Positions 9,540 to 19,657 are shown, numbered from the stretch's first letter. The stretch: DNA of 64,000 bases from Paraglaciecola sp. L3A3 (GCF_009796765.1 NZ_CP047023.1:3083501-3147500), one strand, 5' to 3'. The notes: generated from the letters alone by a model not told the origin. A program made the numbers and translations.

Positions 9540-12500
9540 TTAACGTGTCACTTTCGACAACAATACTTCTGCTGTTAAGCCATCTTTACATTCAAACTCA
9601 ATAATAGTTTCAGTTTCACTAGCTTTGATAATTGTCGCTTTCTTACGTTCAACGGTTTCAATTTCTTTTACCTGTTGAGAAATTTTCCATTCGCCACTAA
9701 GTGTTAGCTGTACTTTACTGCTGCGACTTGGCCAAAAAAACCACTCGTGGTTATAGATAGACAGCTCAACTCGACTACCATCAGGCATTAAATCATCTTG
9801 CCCGTCATAGATATTTAAATCTGGATCGGCAACCGCTAGCTGTATGCCCTGACTCGTTTCTTTGACAATAAAAGTAGCTGGTCTATTCACCCTAGTTACC
9901 ACTGTTTTAGGTAATATCGTTTGGGCATCAAATACCGCGTAAGCCGTGGTAGACTTTTCAGGCGACTGAACAATATGGGCGCGCTTATCTTGTTGCAATA
10001 CTCGATAGGGATGCTGGTTATTCTTCTGTTGCATAGCTTTGGCAAAATCTTGCATATCAGCCGAGCTACTATTTGGCATAACCACATATTCATAATGTGC
10101 ATTATTCGGTTTTATGCCATGATCAAATAACAAGGTGGTAAAGTTTCCCTTAACTGCTTCGATATTTTTGTAATCAGGGTTAGTTTGCTCTGTACGTTGC
10201 ATCAGCAACTCACTGCCTTGTGGGATTTGTGGGATGTAATACCCCGTTTGGCGGCTATCCACCAACCACAAAGGTTCGCTGTCTGATATTTTATTTACAT
10301 AAGGAAAGGTTTTTTCATCCAGTTGATTAGACATAAATTGACTGCCACTTTTACTATCACCTTTATTAAAAGGATTCTGCAAAATTGTGGTTTCTACTGC
10401 ATGTTGTGCAATATCACTTTTGATATCTGAGCCTAAGGCAACAATAAAGTCTTCAAATAAAAAGTAAGATTTAATCCCAGTAAAACTCTGCAAACCAAAG
10501 ACATCATGACCTTTAAACGGAAAGGTAAAAACGGCGTTGCCTAGTGTAGATTCAGCTCCACCAACAAAAGCTTGATCAGAAAAAGGATATTCGCCTCCTT
10601 CGTCTTTTACTTGACCAGGGTGAGTTTGAATTTGTGCGTAAGGCACATTAACAGATGTGACTCCTGGCCAACGATGCCAGTCGTAACCAGCATGCCAAGT
10701 GGTTTTATTATCAGCTTGAGTACTATCTAAATGATTAGGGTAAGAAACATCCAAATAGCCATAACCAATAAATGTTGGGTAAGCAAACCAGCCCCAGCTC
10801 TCATATGGGTATACATACTTGCTGTGACCACGCACTGTCGCCATCCAGTTGTTATCGTCTCTAATGGTAGCTAACGCACTGTAGGGTAAAACTCGGCTAG
10901 GCGCATAATGATACTCACCAATATCCCCTGCTTGTTTAAGTTTATTCAGCCAATAATCATGAAAGGCATCATTCTTTTTATTGTTAGTGTAAAGCTCTTG
11001 GTACAAACCTGCCATTTCAGCATCAAATGTAGGTGCACTAAGCGCAATTAAAGCCGGTAAATCGTACATGTTGGCCGGAAATTCATAGTTAGTAAAACGA
11101 GTATTCGTAAATGCTCGCGCCCCAATATATTGTTTGCCGAATAAAGTATCAAACAAGGTATTGGTGATCTTTCTCATACGTCCAAATACTTCATCTTCTA
11201 CTGCAAAAGGAGTGTCTTTCAGTAAATACATTACCGCAGCAGCGGCTTTCACTGCTCGACCACCATAGCCTTGTGAATGTCCACCATGGTGAAACGTTAA
11301 GCCATCTGCTTTAAACACTTCATCAAGTGCCGGCGCATAAGCAGTAGTCACATTGGCAAAATACGAGGCGTAATGTTCAAGGTCCCGGACTTTTTCTGCT
11401 GAGTTTTCCATGGCCAGTGCCATATATAAACGAGGCAATAAGAAACCTTGGGTATCATCTGCATCAGCGGCTTTTCTGCCTTTAACGCCATAAACCACAT
11501 CTTCACTGTAAACTTGGCCAAAACCATAAAACCATTTCATGGTGGCTATGGCTTGCCCTAAACGATTATGACGAGCCAACACATCACGCATCAATAAAAA
11601 TGCCGGTGCTACTTCTCTAATTTCATAGGCATAGTGATGGATCCAGCCCAGTCCTGCACCTTCTGCAAAACCTTGATCAATACCGTAGTCGAATAAATCA
11701 ATAAACATTTTTTCTAGCTGCTCTTTATCCTTTGTAGATTTAGCTACTTGATATTGTTTAGCCATACTCAACAGTAAATTATTGAAGTCCCAACGCCATT
11801 CCATAACACTTGCATTAAGCTTTTTGCCTAAACCTGTTTCAACAAAATATTCTGGAAACAGGCTGGTTTTCACCAAAGGTTTACCGAATATCTGTTCGCC
11901 TTCTCGTTTAATTTCAAATTCATTAAACTTCTTGGTGATTGACGAAATAGACTTCTTGGACTGTGCTTCTCTCTCATAGTCAGGGAATATAAATTGCTCG
12001 GCCTTTGCAGTTAAGTTATTAACTTGTGCCAAACTATCTTTAGTTAAGGGTTTTAATTGAAATGTAGGTTTGTAACCATGAAACATCAGCATTTTATGAT
12101 CGTAGTTAGACACTAATCTTTCATGGGGATCAAGGTTGGGTAATTGAGGATTGGGGCCAACGGTTTTCGGATTAACTGGTACTGACAAACCGACTGTATC
12201 TAGATAAAAAGTACCGGCTCCAGTAGCCGGAGCTCTAATAGTCAAGGTATCCATATCTGGATGGGGTACACCTTGCATATCACCTCTGTCATAATTAACA
12301 GAAACAGTACGCCAACCAACAAAATCTAAATTAAAGTCAAACTCAACATCTACTTCTGCACCACGGCCAAATTCAAAACTTAACCTTTGGGTGGTCGCTT
12401 TATCATTATATATCCACATGAAGAAACCTCTTGGGGTCTCCAGCACTTCTTTAGATTCATATGAACTATGGCCATTTTTCAAATATTGAAATCGGCCAGT

Positions 12501-12785
12501 AGACGGGGCTTTAGATAAATCGATAGGCTTTCGATAACCGATAGGTGTATGTACAGTTATGCTGTCATTCCCTTGCCAGTTCCACTTTAAAGAATGAGTT
12601 CCGTGTTTCATTCGTTTATTGTCAAGACTGTAATTTTTTCCTGTGATCGACCAATAATCGGGGAGCCCTTGTTCGAAACTTTCCATCACCTTGATAGGGT
12701 ATTCTAGGGTTTCTGCACCGTGAGCGGTTGCCGTTACACCAACGGCTAACACTACCCCAGCCAGTCGTTTAAAAATATGTTTCAT
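9540..12785 (-). CDS. Secreted PL8-type (chondroitinase ABC-like) polysaccharide lyase
   Basis: This is a 1081-residue protein with a signal peptide (cleavage near TAHGAE). An N-terminal carbohydrate-binding-like beta sandwich (about 30-205) matches the lyase N-terminal domain of chondroitin ABC lyases. An alpha/alpha-toroid follows (about 240-620), then beta-sandwich domains. The segment FKADGLTFHHGGHSQGYGG puts His500 and Tyr507 where chondroitinase ABC I has its catalytic His501 and Tyr508. Such enzymes beta-eliminate at uronic acid linkages and leave unsaturated ends for GH105. No N-acetylhexosamine catabolic genes are nearby, so the substrate may be an algal or bacterial sulfated polyuronide rather than a glycosaminoglycan. 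Confidence 0.8.
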   Translation of the reverse strand: MKHIFKRLAGVVLAVGVTATAHGAETLEYPIKVMESFEQGLPDYWSITGKNYSLDNKRMKHGTHSLKWNWQGNDSITVHTPIGYRKPIDLSKAPSTGRFQYLKNGHSSYESKEVLETPRGFFMWIYNDKATTQRLSFEFGRGAEVDVEFDFNLDFVGWRTVSVNYDRGDMQGVPHPDMDTLTIRAPATGAGTFYLDTVGLSVPVNPKTVGPNPQLPNLDPHERLVSNYDHKMLMFHGYKPTFQLKPLTKDSLAQVNNLTAKAEQFIFPDYEREAQSKKSISSITKKFNEFEIKREGEQIFGKPLVKTSLFPEYFVETGLGKKLNASVMEWRWDFNNLLLSMAKQYQVAKSTKDKEQLEKMFIDLFDYGIDQGFAEGAGLGWIHHYAYEIREVAPAFLLMRDVLARHNRLGQAIATMKWFYGFGQVYSEDVVYGVKGRKAADADDTQGFLLPRLYMALAMENSAEKVRDLEHYASYFANVTTAYAPALDEVFKADGLTFHHGGHSQGYGGRAVKAAAAVMYLLKDTPFAVEDEVFGRMRKITNTLFDTLFGKQYIGARAFTNTRFTNYEFPANMYDLPALIALSAPTFDAEMAGLYQELYTNNKKNDAFHDYWLNKLKQAGDIGEYHYAPSRVLPYSALATIRDDNNWMATVRGHSKYVYPYESWGWFAYPTFIGYGYLDVSYPNHLDSTQADNKTTWHAGYDWHRWPGVTSVNVPYAQIQTHPGQVKDEGGEYPFSDQAFVGGAESTLGNAVFTFPFKGHDVFGLQSFTGIKSYFLFEDFIVALGSDIKSDIAQHAVETTILQNPFNKGDSKSGSQFMSNQLDEKTFPYVNKISDSEPLWLVDSRQTGYYIPQIPQGSELLMQRTEQTNPDYKNIEAVKGNFTTLLFDHGIKPNNAHYEYVVMPNSSSADMQDFAKAMQQKNNQHPYRVLQQDKRAHIVQSPEKSTTAYAVFDAQTILPKTVVTRVNRPATFIVKETSQGIQLAVADPDLNIYDGQDDLMPDGSRVELSIYNHEWFFWPSRSSKVQLTLSGEWKISQQVKEIETVERKKATIIKASETETIIEFECKDGLTAEVLLSKVTR

Positions 12786-13045
12786 TTGGATATCCCCCTG
12801 ATCTTAACACTTACCTTATATCACATATCAGACAAGATCTATTTTATGTTGTTGCTAAATATGTAATTTATTAGTTTTGCTTAAAAATAACGTTTAAATA
12901 TTTACTGTCTTGGAGGTAGGATTTTGTAATTGATAACCGCTTATTACGCACAAAACCCTACTGTATGTAGAACCCCTAAAGTATTATCGAGAGGCTCAAC
13001 TTATTAGCTTTCAGTACTATTCACTTATAATCAGTCAACTGGCTG

Positions 13046-13996
13046 CTATGCGCCTTGCAAAATATCATCGAAGTCTTGCAAAAACCCAGTGATCAGCAAC
13101 TCATCTTCCTCAGTTAAACTAAAACCGGGTTTACGACAATAATCATTAGCGATAATGCCTCGTTTATACAAAATAGTTTTCTCAACTTGAATAATACGTT
13201 CACAATGTTTCATCCAATGAGAAATATATTCAAACAGCTTGCTATGCAGTGCCTGCGCTTTAGTTACTTCACCTGCACACCACATATTATATATAGCGAC
13301 ATAAATTTCAGTGAAAGAACAACCAGGCATCACACCTTTTCCCCCCACTTTCAGCATGTCCAACATATATAAACCCGCATAGCCATTCAAAACGACAGCA
13401 TCAGGTTTAAGAGCTAATAGCTCCTTGGTATAATCAACAGGTGGATTACACTCAATCTTAAATACACAATTTGTATATTGCGCAGACATTGACTGCATTT
13501 CTTGTGGAGTAATAGGCAGCCCGGTTTCAGTTGGCGCGTATTGCACCAAAACCGGAATATCCACTGCAGCTAACACCGAACAAATATGCTCTTTAATCTG
13601 AGCATTATCAGGTTTCAAGAAAAATGGTGGCAATAACATTAAACAATCAGCACCTGATTGCTGATACATTTTGGCTTTTTTAACCGCAAGCTCTGTCGAG
13701 TGTTCGGTAACAGAGATACAGCGATAAATATTTGTATCAGCTAAAGTACTAATAAATATTTCAGTTAGTTGCTGTTTTTCTGCGTCATTTAGCTTATAAA
13801 ACTCACTGGCAATACCGAATAAAGTTACCCCATGACAAGCTGTTGTAGCCAAATGCTCAAGCATGCTTTTAAAACTGACTAAATCAATCTCACCTTGCTG
13901 ATTAAAAGGCATAGCGGCAATGGGGTTAATGCCAAACAAATCAGCTGGCTTTTTGACATTTGTCATTAAATTATCTTCTGCTAGGCTAGCGTTCAT
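13046..13996 (-). CDS. DapA-family (class I) aldolase/dehydratase for a sugar acid
   Basis: This 316-residue TIM-barrel protein is of the dihydrodipicolinate synthase/N-acetylneuraminate lyase superfamily. The GIASEF segment (61-66) is the pyruvate-binding loop. VQYAPTETG holds the catalytic Tyr153, and FKIECNPP holds Schiff-base Lys180. Members in sugar-acid operons cleave or dehydrate 2-keto-3-deoxy acids to pyruvate plus an aldehyde, or to a ketoglutarate semialdehyde. The start codon overlaps the stop of the upstream dehydratase by one base (TAATG), so translation is coupled. A second possible start lies 10 codons inside. Its exact substrate is open, and a true diaminopimelate role is unlikely in this setting. 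Confidence 0.8.
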   Translation of the reverse strand: MNASLAEDNLMTNVKKPADLFGINPIAAMPFNQQGEIDLVSFKSMLEHLATTACHGVTLFGIASEFYKLNDAEKQQLTEIFISTLADTNIYRCISVTEHSTELAVKKAKMYQQSGADCLMLLPPFFLKPDNAQIKEHICSVLAAVDIPVLVQYAPTETGLPITPQEMQSMSAQYTNCVFKIECNPPVDYTKELLALKPDAVVLNGYAGLYMLDMLKVGGKGVMPGCSFTEIYVAIYNMWCAGEVTKAQALHSKLFEYISHWMKHCERIIQVEKTILYKRGIIANDYCRKPGFSLTEEDELLITGFLQDFDDILQGA

Positions 13997-15693
13997 TAGG
14001 CTAATACCGCCCCTTCTGCTGCTGACGCTGCACGATCTCGATAAATATCTAAAAATCCTCTAGGTACTTCTTTTCTCAGAGGTTTCCATAACTTTTCACG
14101 TTCAGCTAGCGTTTCATCATCAACATGTAAAGTCAGTTCACGAGTCTCAATGTTAATACTAATTTTATCACCCGCTTCAATCAGCGCGATCATGCCGCAA
14201 TCGGCCGCTTCAGGTGATAAATGACCAACAAATAAGCCCCTATTTGAACCAGAGAATCGTCCGTCTGTGATCAAAGCACAATGATCAGATAAGCCCATAC
14301 CTTCTAAGTATTTCATTGGTTCATACATTTCAGGCATACCAGGTCCACCTTTTGGTCCTTCATAACGAAGCACTAATACACTACCCTTTTTTATATTTCC
14401 TTCCATGATGGCTTCAACCGCTTCATCTTCTGAATCAAAGGTCACTGCAGGACCACTAAATTCAAACATGTGAGCAGGTACTGCCGCAGGTTTAATTACC
14501 GCACCTAATTTAGCTAAATTACCGCGTAATATTGCCACCCCACCCTCTGAACTAAAAACATCAGACAATGGACGGATCACTTCACGTCGGCTTGAATCTG
14601 CTACTTTGGCTAATGTTTCTTCTTTAGTACCAACCACAGTCAATGCATTTAATTTAAGTAAAGGTCTTAATTCACGTTCTACCGCAGCAATACCGCCAGC
14701 TTCATGGAAATCAATCATGTCGTATTCTGAGGCAGGATAAATAGAAGCAATAGTCGGTATTTTTCGACTGATTTCATCAAAGGTTTGTAGAGATAATTTA
14801 CCTAGACCGGCTTCATAATGTAATGCTTGTAAATGCAGAATAGCATTAGTTGAACCGCCGGTAGCCACCAACAAACATATGGCGTTATAAATTGAATCAC
14901 TGTTAATTATTTGACGGGCAGTGATCCCTTGCTGCGTTAGTTCGACAATTCTTTCGCCAGTTTTGTAAGCAACGTCCATTCTTTGTGGTGAAACTGCAGG
15001 AACCGTTGCACTTTCAGGTAACATCATGCCTAAGGTCTCAGCCAAACAACACATAGTATTGGCTGTGCCGTACATAGTACAAGAGCCAGGACCTGGTTCA
15101 GCGATGTCTTCAATTTCACGAAATTCTTTATCGTCAATTAAGCCACGTTTTTTCCAACCTATAGCTTCAGAAACAATATTACCGTCCCAATGTTTGCCTT
15201 TATATTCAGCAGGATACATGGGGCCACCATTAACCATAATAGCCGGAATATCTAAACGAGCAGCGGCCATCAACATAGCAGGGACTATTTTGTCGCATGA
15301 ACCAGCTAAAACAATGGCATCAAAATTATGTGCCCGTGTCATGACTTCAATAGAGGCAGTGATCACCTCACGAGCAGCTAAAACAAAACGCATGCCTAAA
15401 TGACCGGCAGCAATACCGTCACATGGGGCAATAGTGCCAAAAGACATGGCCACCCCTCCGGCTGCTTCGATTCCTTTGATAACATTAGCCGTGACATCAT
15501 TCAAATTAACATGACCAGCCGTTGCATTGGTGTAACTATTGACCACAGCAATAACAGGCTTACGTAATTGTGAATCTGTGTGTCCCATTGATTTATATAA
15601 AGCGCGTTTTAATGCTCCGCTATCGCCTTTTAAAATGTCATTATGGTGAGATTGAGAGCCGCAACCGCCGCCACAAGAATTACAATTACTCAT
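13996..15693 (-). CDS. IlvD/Edd-family sugar-acid dehydratase
   Basis: This 565-residue Fe-S dehydratase is of the dihydroxyacid/6-phosphogluconate dehydratase family. Candidate cluster ligands are Cys in APCDGIA, AGSCDK and PGPGSCTMYGTANTMCC, and DGRFSGSNRG is the C-terminal signature. Next to dgoK and dgoA it most likely converts an aldonate (galactonate or similar) to its 2-keto-3-deoxy derivative rather than serving branched-chain amino acid synthesis. The N terminus is unusual: MSNCNSCGGGCGSQS contains three cysteines in CxxCxxxC spacing before the conserved core. It overlaps the DapA-family gene by one base. Confidence 0.85.
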   Translation of the reverse strand: MSNCNSCGGGCGSQSHHNDILKGDSGALKRALYKSMGHTDSQLRKPVIAVVNSYTNATAGHVNLNDVTANVIKGIEAAGGVAMSFGTIAPCDGIAAGHLGMRFVLAAREVITASIEVMTRAHNFDAIVLAGSCDKIVPAMLMAAARLDIPAIMVNGGPMYPAEYKGKHWDGNIVSEAIGWKKRGLIDDKEFREIEDIAEPGPGSCTMYGTANTMCCLAETLGMMLPESATVPAVSPQRMDVAYKTGERIVELTQQGITARQIINSDSIYNAICLLVATGGSTNAILHLQALHYEAGLGKLSLQTFDEISRKIPTIASIYPASEYDMIDFHEAGGIAAVERELRPLLKLNALTVVGTKEETLAKVADSSRREVIRPLSDVFSSEGGVAILRGNLAKLGAVIKPAAVPAHMFEFSGPAVTFDSEDEAVEAIMEGNIKKGSVLVLRYEGPKGGPGMPEMYEPMKYLEGMGLSDHCALITDGRFSGSNRGLFVGHLSPEAADCGMIALIEAGDKISINIETRELTLHVDDETLAEREKLWKPLRKEVPRGFLDIYRDRAASAAEGAVLA

Positions 15694-15794
15694 GATTTTT
15701 CCTTAGAAATGAAGTATCAAAATGATGGAGAGGCTGGCCGTTAATAGGCAGCTCACAGATATATATATGTTCGGATTTGTTGATAGAAAAATGG

Positions 15795-16559
15795 TTAATC
15801 ATCAGCCATCACTGTACTTCTACCGCCATCTATCACTATGGTGGTACCGGCAATAAACGAGGCTTTTTTACTGGCTAAAAATAAGCAAAGCTCAGCCACA
15901 TCTTGTGGTTTACCGATATGGCCTACTGGATGTTGTTCAATTGTTTTTTGCCGAATATGGTCAGGTTCAGGATGACTATCAAACCAAGCTTGATTACCTT
16001 CTGTATCAATAAAACCTGGGGCAATTCCTACGGTTCTAAAGTCTCTGCCCCAATCTAAGGTCATGCTTTGCACCAAACCGACTAAGGCATGTTTACTGAT
16101 ACTATATGGCGCACAACCCGGTAAACTATTAAAAGCGTGGTTAGATGTCATGACCAAAAAAGCGCCTTTGCTTGCCGTTAATGCATTGCGGCAAGCTTTA
16201 GCTAACCACCAATGAGATCTAAGATTAAGGTCAAAGTTTTGATTCCAATCGTCTAATGAACAATCCACCCCAGAAAACACATTTTTACCGGCATTAGAAA
16301 CCACTGCGTTTAACTGGCCAAATTCTTGTATTGTGTAGTCAACCAATAGTTCTATTTCTTCAAGGTTGCACATATTACATTGACGATAAAAATACTGATC
16401 TGGATAACGCGTTTCAAATGCTGAGTTATCAATTGCACTAGCAGGTCTTTGACCACAACCAACAACTAGATAGCCTTCTGCCAAAAAAGCTTCAGCGATA
16501 GCCAATCCAATACCTTGGCTGGTACCTGTAATTAAAGCAACGGCTCGTTCATGACTCAT
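15795..16559 (-). CDS. SDR-family sugar dehydrogenase (putative)
   Basis: This 254-residue classical short-chain dehydrogenase has the dinucleotide motif TGTSQGIG near residue 13, VSNAGKN, the active-site pair of Ser in MTSNHAF and YSISK, and the C-terminal GTTIVIDGGRS. In this operon (symporter upstream, dehydratase downstream) the simplest role is NAD(P)-dependent oxidation of an aldose to its aldonolactone, the first step of a De Ley-Doudoroff type route. No lactonase gene is visible nearby; lactones can open spontaneously. The sugar is not identified. Confidence 0.82.
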   Translation of the reverse strand: MSHERAVALITGTSQGIGLAIAEAFLAEGYLVVGCGQRPASAIDNSAFETRYPDQYFYRQCNMCNLEEIELLVDYTIQEFGQLNAVVSNAGKNVFSGVDCSLDDWNQNFDLNLRSHWWLAKACRNALTASKGAFLVMTSNHAFNSLPGCAPYSISKHALVGLVQSMTLDWGRDFRTVGIAPGFIDTEGNQAWFDSHPEPDHIRQKTIEQHPVGHIGKPQDVAELCLFLASKKASFIAGTTIVIDGGRSTVMADD

Positions 16560-16627
16560 TATGTTTCTATCCTCATTTTGATGGCTCTTTTAGCCATCAA
16601 CCTATTAATCTATTAATCTATTTTGTA

Positions 16628-18037
16628 TCAACTATTGACCGTAACAACCGGCCTGGGACTGGTGAGTAATTTATCCAGTACAATTCCTATGATTACTGTG
16701 GTCATAAAGCTGATCGCCATCAAATGAATATAATGTAATGGCGACCAAACAAAAGTGAAGACTGCGTAAACCACAGTCCCCATAAGCAAAGCAAATTTAA
16801 TAGCAGTAGGGTTAATATTCTTCATAGTCATAGCTAAAATAAACACCCCCAAAACAGGCATACTGTATAAACCATTGAATTGCTGAAGCATATTGATAAC
16901 ACTTTCTGCATTTTGAAAGATAGGCACCATGATCAGCCCAGAAATAGCTAAAATTAAAGAGGTAAGCATGCCTATTTTTTGAACATTGACGCCTTTATTA
17001 ATATAGTTTTGATGGATATCACATACATAAAGTGCGGCTGCTGAATTAATACAACTATTAAAAGACGATAATACAGCCCCAGCCATTACCGCAGCAAATG
17101 CACCAGAAAGCCAAGAAGGGAGAATATTTCCGACTAATGTTCCGTAAGCAGAATCCCCTATATCACCGTATAATTTGTATGAAATAAGGCCAGGCAACAC
17201 CACAATAACCGGCATGAATATTTTAGCCACAATTGCCATATACACGCCCTTTTGGGCTTCTTTAATATTCTTGGCTGCCAAAGCTCTTTGGGTGATAACC
17301 ATGTTAGTACAAAAATAGAAGATACAAATTAATGGCAAGCCAGTAAAAACAGTATCAAAGGGAATATAGGAATCTTGATCTCCAATCATAGTCATACGTT
17401 CAGCAGGTAAACCGGTTAAATCAAAATCAATGGCATATAAACCCAAAACGGTGACCAGTGTGCCCATAATAAGCAAACCAATACCATTATAAGTATCAGA
17501 TATAGCAATGGCTCTTAGGCCACCAAAGATAGCGTATGCAGCCCCAGCCATAGCAAATAGTATAGAAAGTACAATAATGGGTAAATCAAGGCCAAACATG
17601 GTCTTCATGAATAAAGAGCCAGTATACAAAATGGTCGGCAATAGAATGAAAACATAACCTAATAAAAACAGCACAGACACTATGGCTCTAACACTTTTAC
17701 TGTTGGTTTTTTTCTCTAATAATTCACTGGTGGTAAGACAATCGGTTTTGTAATAAATTGGAATAAATACATGGGCCAGAATAATAAGCCCAAATGCAGC
17801 GGCTAACTCCCACCAAGCCACAAGTAACATTTGTGGCCCATTCATACCGACAATTTGTTCAGCACTAATATTGGTCAAAACGATCGAGCCACCAATATAC
17901 ACCCAACTTAAACCACCATTGGCTAAAAAGTACTCTTTACTTGAATTGCCTCGTTCAAAACCCTTACACTTTTGATAAGTAATAAAAGCAACAGCAAGTG
18001 TTAAGGATACAAATACGCCTAACTGCATGATGTCCAT
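16628..18037 (-). CDS. Sodium:solute symporter (SSS family), sugar uptake
   Basis: This 469-residue inner-membrane protein has about 13 hydrophobic segments and SSS-family signatures: GGLSWVYIGGSIVLTNISAEQIVG near residue 41 (cited in part; GGLSWVYIGGS) and FGGLRAIAISDTYNGIGLL near residue 172. It should take up the monosaccharide or sugar acid released by the extracellular enzymes using the Na+ gradient, which is common in marine bacteria. It lies 58 bp after dgoA and 68 bp before the SDR gene on the same strand. CAATTG repeats flank the short gap with dgoA. Confidence 0.9.
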   Translation of the reverse strand: MDIMQLGVFVSLTLAVAFITYQKCKGFERGNSSKEYFLANGGLSWVYIGGSIVLTNISAEQIVGMNGPQMLLVAWWELAAAFGLIILAHVFIPIYYKTDCLTTSELLEKKTNSKSVRAIVSVLFLLGYVFILLPTILYTGSLFMKTMFGLDLPIIVLSILFAMAGAAYAIFGGLRAIAISDTYNGIGLLIMGTLVTVLGLYAIDFDLTGLPAERMTMIGDQDSYIPFDTVFTGLPLICIFYFCTNMVITQRALAAKNIKEAQKGVYMAIVAKIFMPVIVVLPGLISYKLYGDIGDSAYGTLVGNILPSWLSGAFAAVMAGAVLSSFNSCINSAAALYVCDIHQNYINKGVNVQKIGMLTSLILAISGLIMVPIFQNAESVINMLQQFNGLYSMPVLGVFILAMTMKNINPTAIKFALLMGTVVYAVFTFVWSPLHYIHLMAISFMTTVIIGIVLDKLLTSPRPVVTVNS

Positions 18038-18095
18038 TTAGTTTTTCCTCTTACTCAATAAAATTCAATTGTGTTAAACAATTGAAGCAGCATTT

Positions 18096-18752
18096 TCACG
18101 CCATTTGCCCACAAGCACTTTGCCAAGCGGTAATATAGTTTTTAGCCGTTAAGGTTAATTGTTCGATAGTCATTCCAGGTCGATAAAGGCCCGATCCTAG
18201 ACCAAAGCCATTAGCACCTACGCTTATATATGTTTTCATTTGCTCGGTGTCAGCCGAAATACCACCTACTGGGATACACATAACATCAGCCGGTAACACT
18301 GCACGTAGTGCTTTGACAACAGATGGGGTTAACATTTCGCCAGGAAACAATTTGACAATTTCGGCGCCTGCTTCAATAGCACAGAAGGCTTCTGTTACTG
18401 TCATCGCACCAGGCATCACCACACAACCTGCGTTGACCGATTTTTTGATGATTGCCGGATTAGTATTAGGTGTAACTATAAGCCGAGCGCCTGTTTGCAA
18501 CACAGCGTCAAGTTGTTGCATGGTGGTAACCGTACCCGCACCTATCCAAGCTTTTTCAGCAAAATAATCAACTAACTTGCTGATACTGACTAATGCGTCA
18601 GGGCTATTAAGGGGGACTTCGATAAACCTGTACCCTTGGTCAAATAATATTTGTGCAATAGAAAGTACTTCTTCAGGTTTAACACCTCGCAAGATCGCGA
18701 CTAAAGGTAATGATTTGAAAGTAGTTTGATAATTCGAGGTCTCTAGTTTCAT
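18096..18752 (-). CDS. dgoA: 2-dehydro-3-deoxy-6-phosphogalactonate aldolase
   Basis: This 218-residue class I aldolase belongs to the KDPG/KDPGal aldolase family. It has AILRG (18-22), Glu45 in FIEVPLNSPDAL, GAGTV (71-75) and the Schiff-base Lys134 in EIVKLFPGE. The EVPLNSP stretch is more typical of DgoA than of Eda. It splits 2-keto-3-deoxy-6-phosphogalactonate to pyruvate and glyceraldehyde 3-phosphate in the cytosol. Its start overlaps the dgoK stop by four bases (ATGA), which indicates translational coupling and supports the kinase-aldolase pairing. Confidence 0.9.
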   Translation of the reverse strand: MKLETSNYQTTFKSLPLVAILRGVKPEEVLSIAQILFDQGYRFIEVPLNSPDALVSISKLVDYFAEKAWIGAGTVTTMQQLDAVLQTGARLIVTPNTNPAIIKKSVNAGCVVMPGAMTVTEAFCAIEAGAEIVKLFPGEMLTPSVVKALRAVLPADVMCIPVGGISADTEQMKTYISVGANGFGLGSGLYRPGMTIEQLTLTAKNYITAWQSACGQMA

Positions 18753-19657
18753 GCTAGTTCCTTATGATACGTTTGAAAGACACTTTGCATACCTGCTAAA
18801 AAACACTGTTCGGCGTTAACGGCAATAGCAGTATATTCTAGTATTTTGAGAGCCTTAACATAGCGTTCAGCTAACTGAGTTTCTGCGACAATATAGACAG
18901 GACTTGTCAATTTTAAATCGGCTAATTCATTACCAATTAATATCCCTGAAAGATAAGAAAGCACTAAGTCTTGAGGAACTTTATTGAATAAAGCCTGGGT
19001 TCTTGCCATAAACAGAGCGTGGCTTAAAGTCATCGAATTGCCAGCCGTCACACCACTAGAAAAAACAGCTAAATCAACATCTTTAGTTTGACTAGGTAAA
19101 TTTTTGCCTAATATAGAGTGGGCCCTCAACAAAGCATAAAGTTCACCTGTCATATAAGTGTTAACACTGGTCAGTTGATTATTTTTCCAACTAACATGTT
19201 TACTATGAGTGCCTGGCAAAATGACATCAAATTGGTTCAATTTGAGCTTAGCGGCTAGGCCAAAAACTTGGACTTCTTCTCCACGCATTACATCTTCACG
19301 ATCATTGACATCTAGGTGGCAAACACCTGGAATAATCAGTACTTTATTTCCTCTGGACAAAGAAAAAATACTCTGGCCTTTAACTAGTTTCTGAATATTT
19401 AACGGAGTGTTTACATATGGCGCTTCTTTCCAACCATTTTTAGACCCCACCATACCGGCCATTAATATTGGCAGTTGCTTGTACTTAACCAACCAAGGTT
19501 GCAATAAATCAGTCAATACTTGTTCAAAACCTTCAGCGGCAACACTGAGAAAACCTTTGTCAGCATTAATTCTGTCAACAACTTCACCACTGGGACCAAT
19601 TAAACACGCTCTAAAGTTTGTTGTTCCCCAGTCAACAGAGATCCAATTAACAGCCAT
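18749..19657 (-). CDS. dgoK: 2-dehydro-3-deoxygalactonokinase
   Basis: This protein of about 302 residues is of the DgoK family. SVDWGTTNFRACLI is the N-terminal ATPase-fold phosphate loop, and PGTHSKHVSW and the central TGELYALLRAHSILG are typical of the family. It phosphorylates 2-keto-3-deoxygalactonate for DgoA. I chose the ATG at 19657 rather than the in-frame GTG six bases earlier because the AAGG Shine-Dalgarno sequence sits seven bases before the ATG and only one before the GTG. It is the first gene of the catabolic operon, with a near-consensus promoter and a GntR-type operator directly upstream. Confidence 0.9.
   Translation of the reverse strand: MAVNWISVDWGTTNFRACLIGPSGEVVDRINADKGFLSVAAEGFEQVLTDLLQPWLVKYKQLPILMAGMVGSKNGWKEAPYVNTPLNIQKLVKGQSIFSLSRGNKVLIIPGVCHLDVNDREDVMRGEEVQVFGLAAKLKLNQFDVILPGTHSKHVSWKNNQLTSVNTYMTGELYALLRAHSILGKNLPSQTKDVDLAVFSSGVTAGNSMTLSHALFMARTQALFNKVPQDLVLSYLSGILIGNELADLKLTSPVYIVAETQLAERYVKALKILEYTAIAVNAEQCFLAGMQSVFQTYHKELA

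Noticed and set aside
9540-12785. Naming the large lyase a chondroitinase ABC outright
   Set aside because: The catalytic His/Tyr layout fits, but the locus lacks N-acetylgalactosamine catabolism, so the substrate was not asserted.
13046-13996. dapA of lysine synthesis
   Set aside because: It is embedded in and coupled to a sugar-acid operon, and its GIASEF/FKIECN motifs differ from the usual DapA GTTGE/IKE.
13996-15693. ilvD of branched-chain amino acid synthesis
   Set aside because: No ilv genes are adjacent, and its neighbours dgoK, dgoA and a sugar symporter favour a sugar-acid dehydratase.
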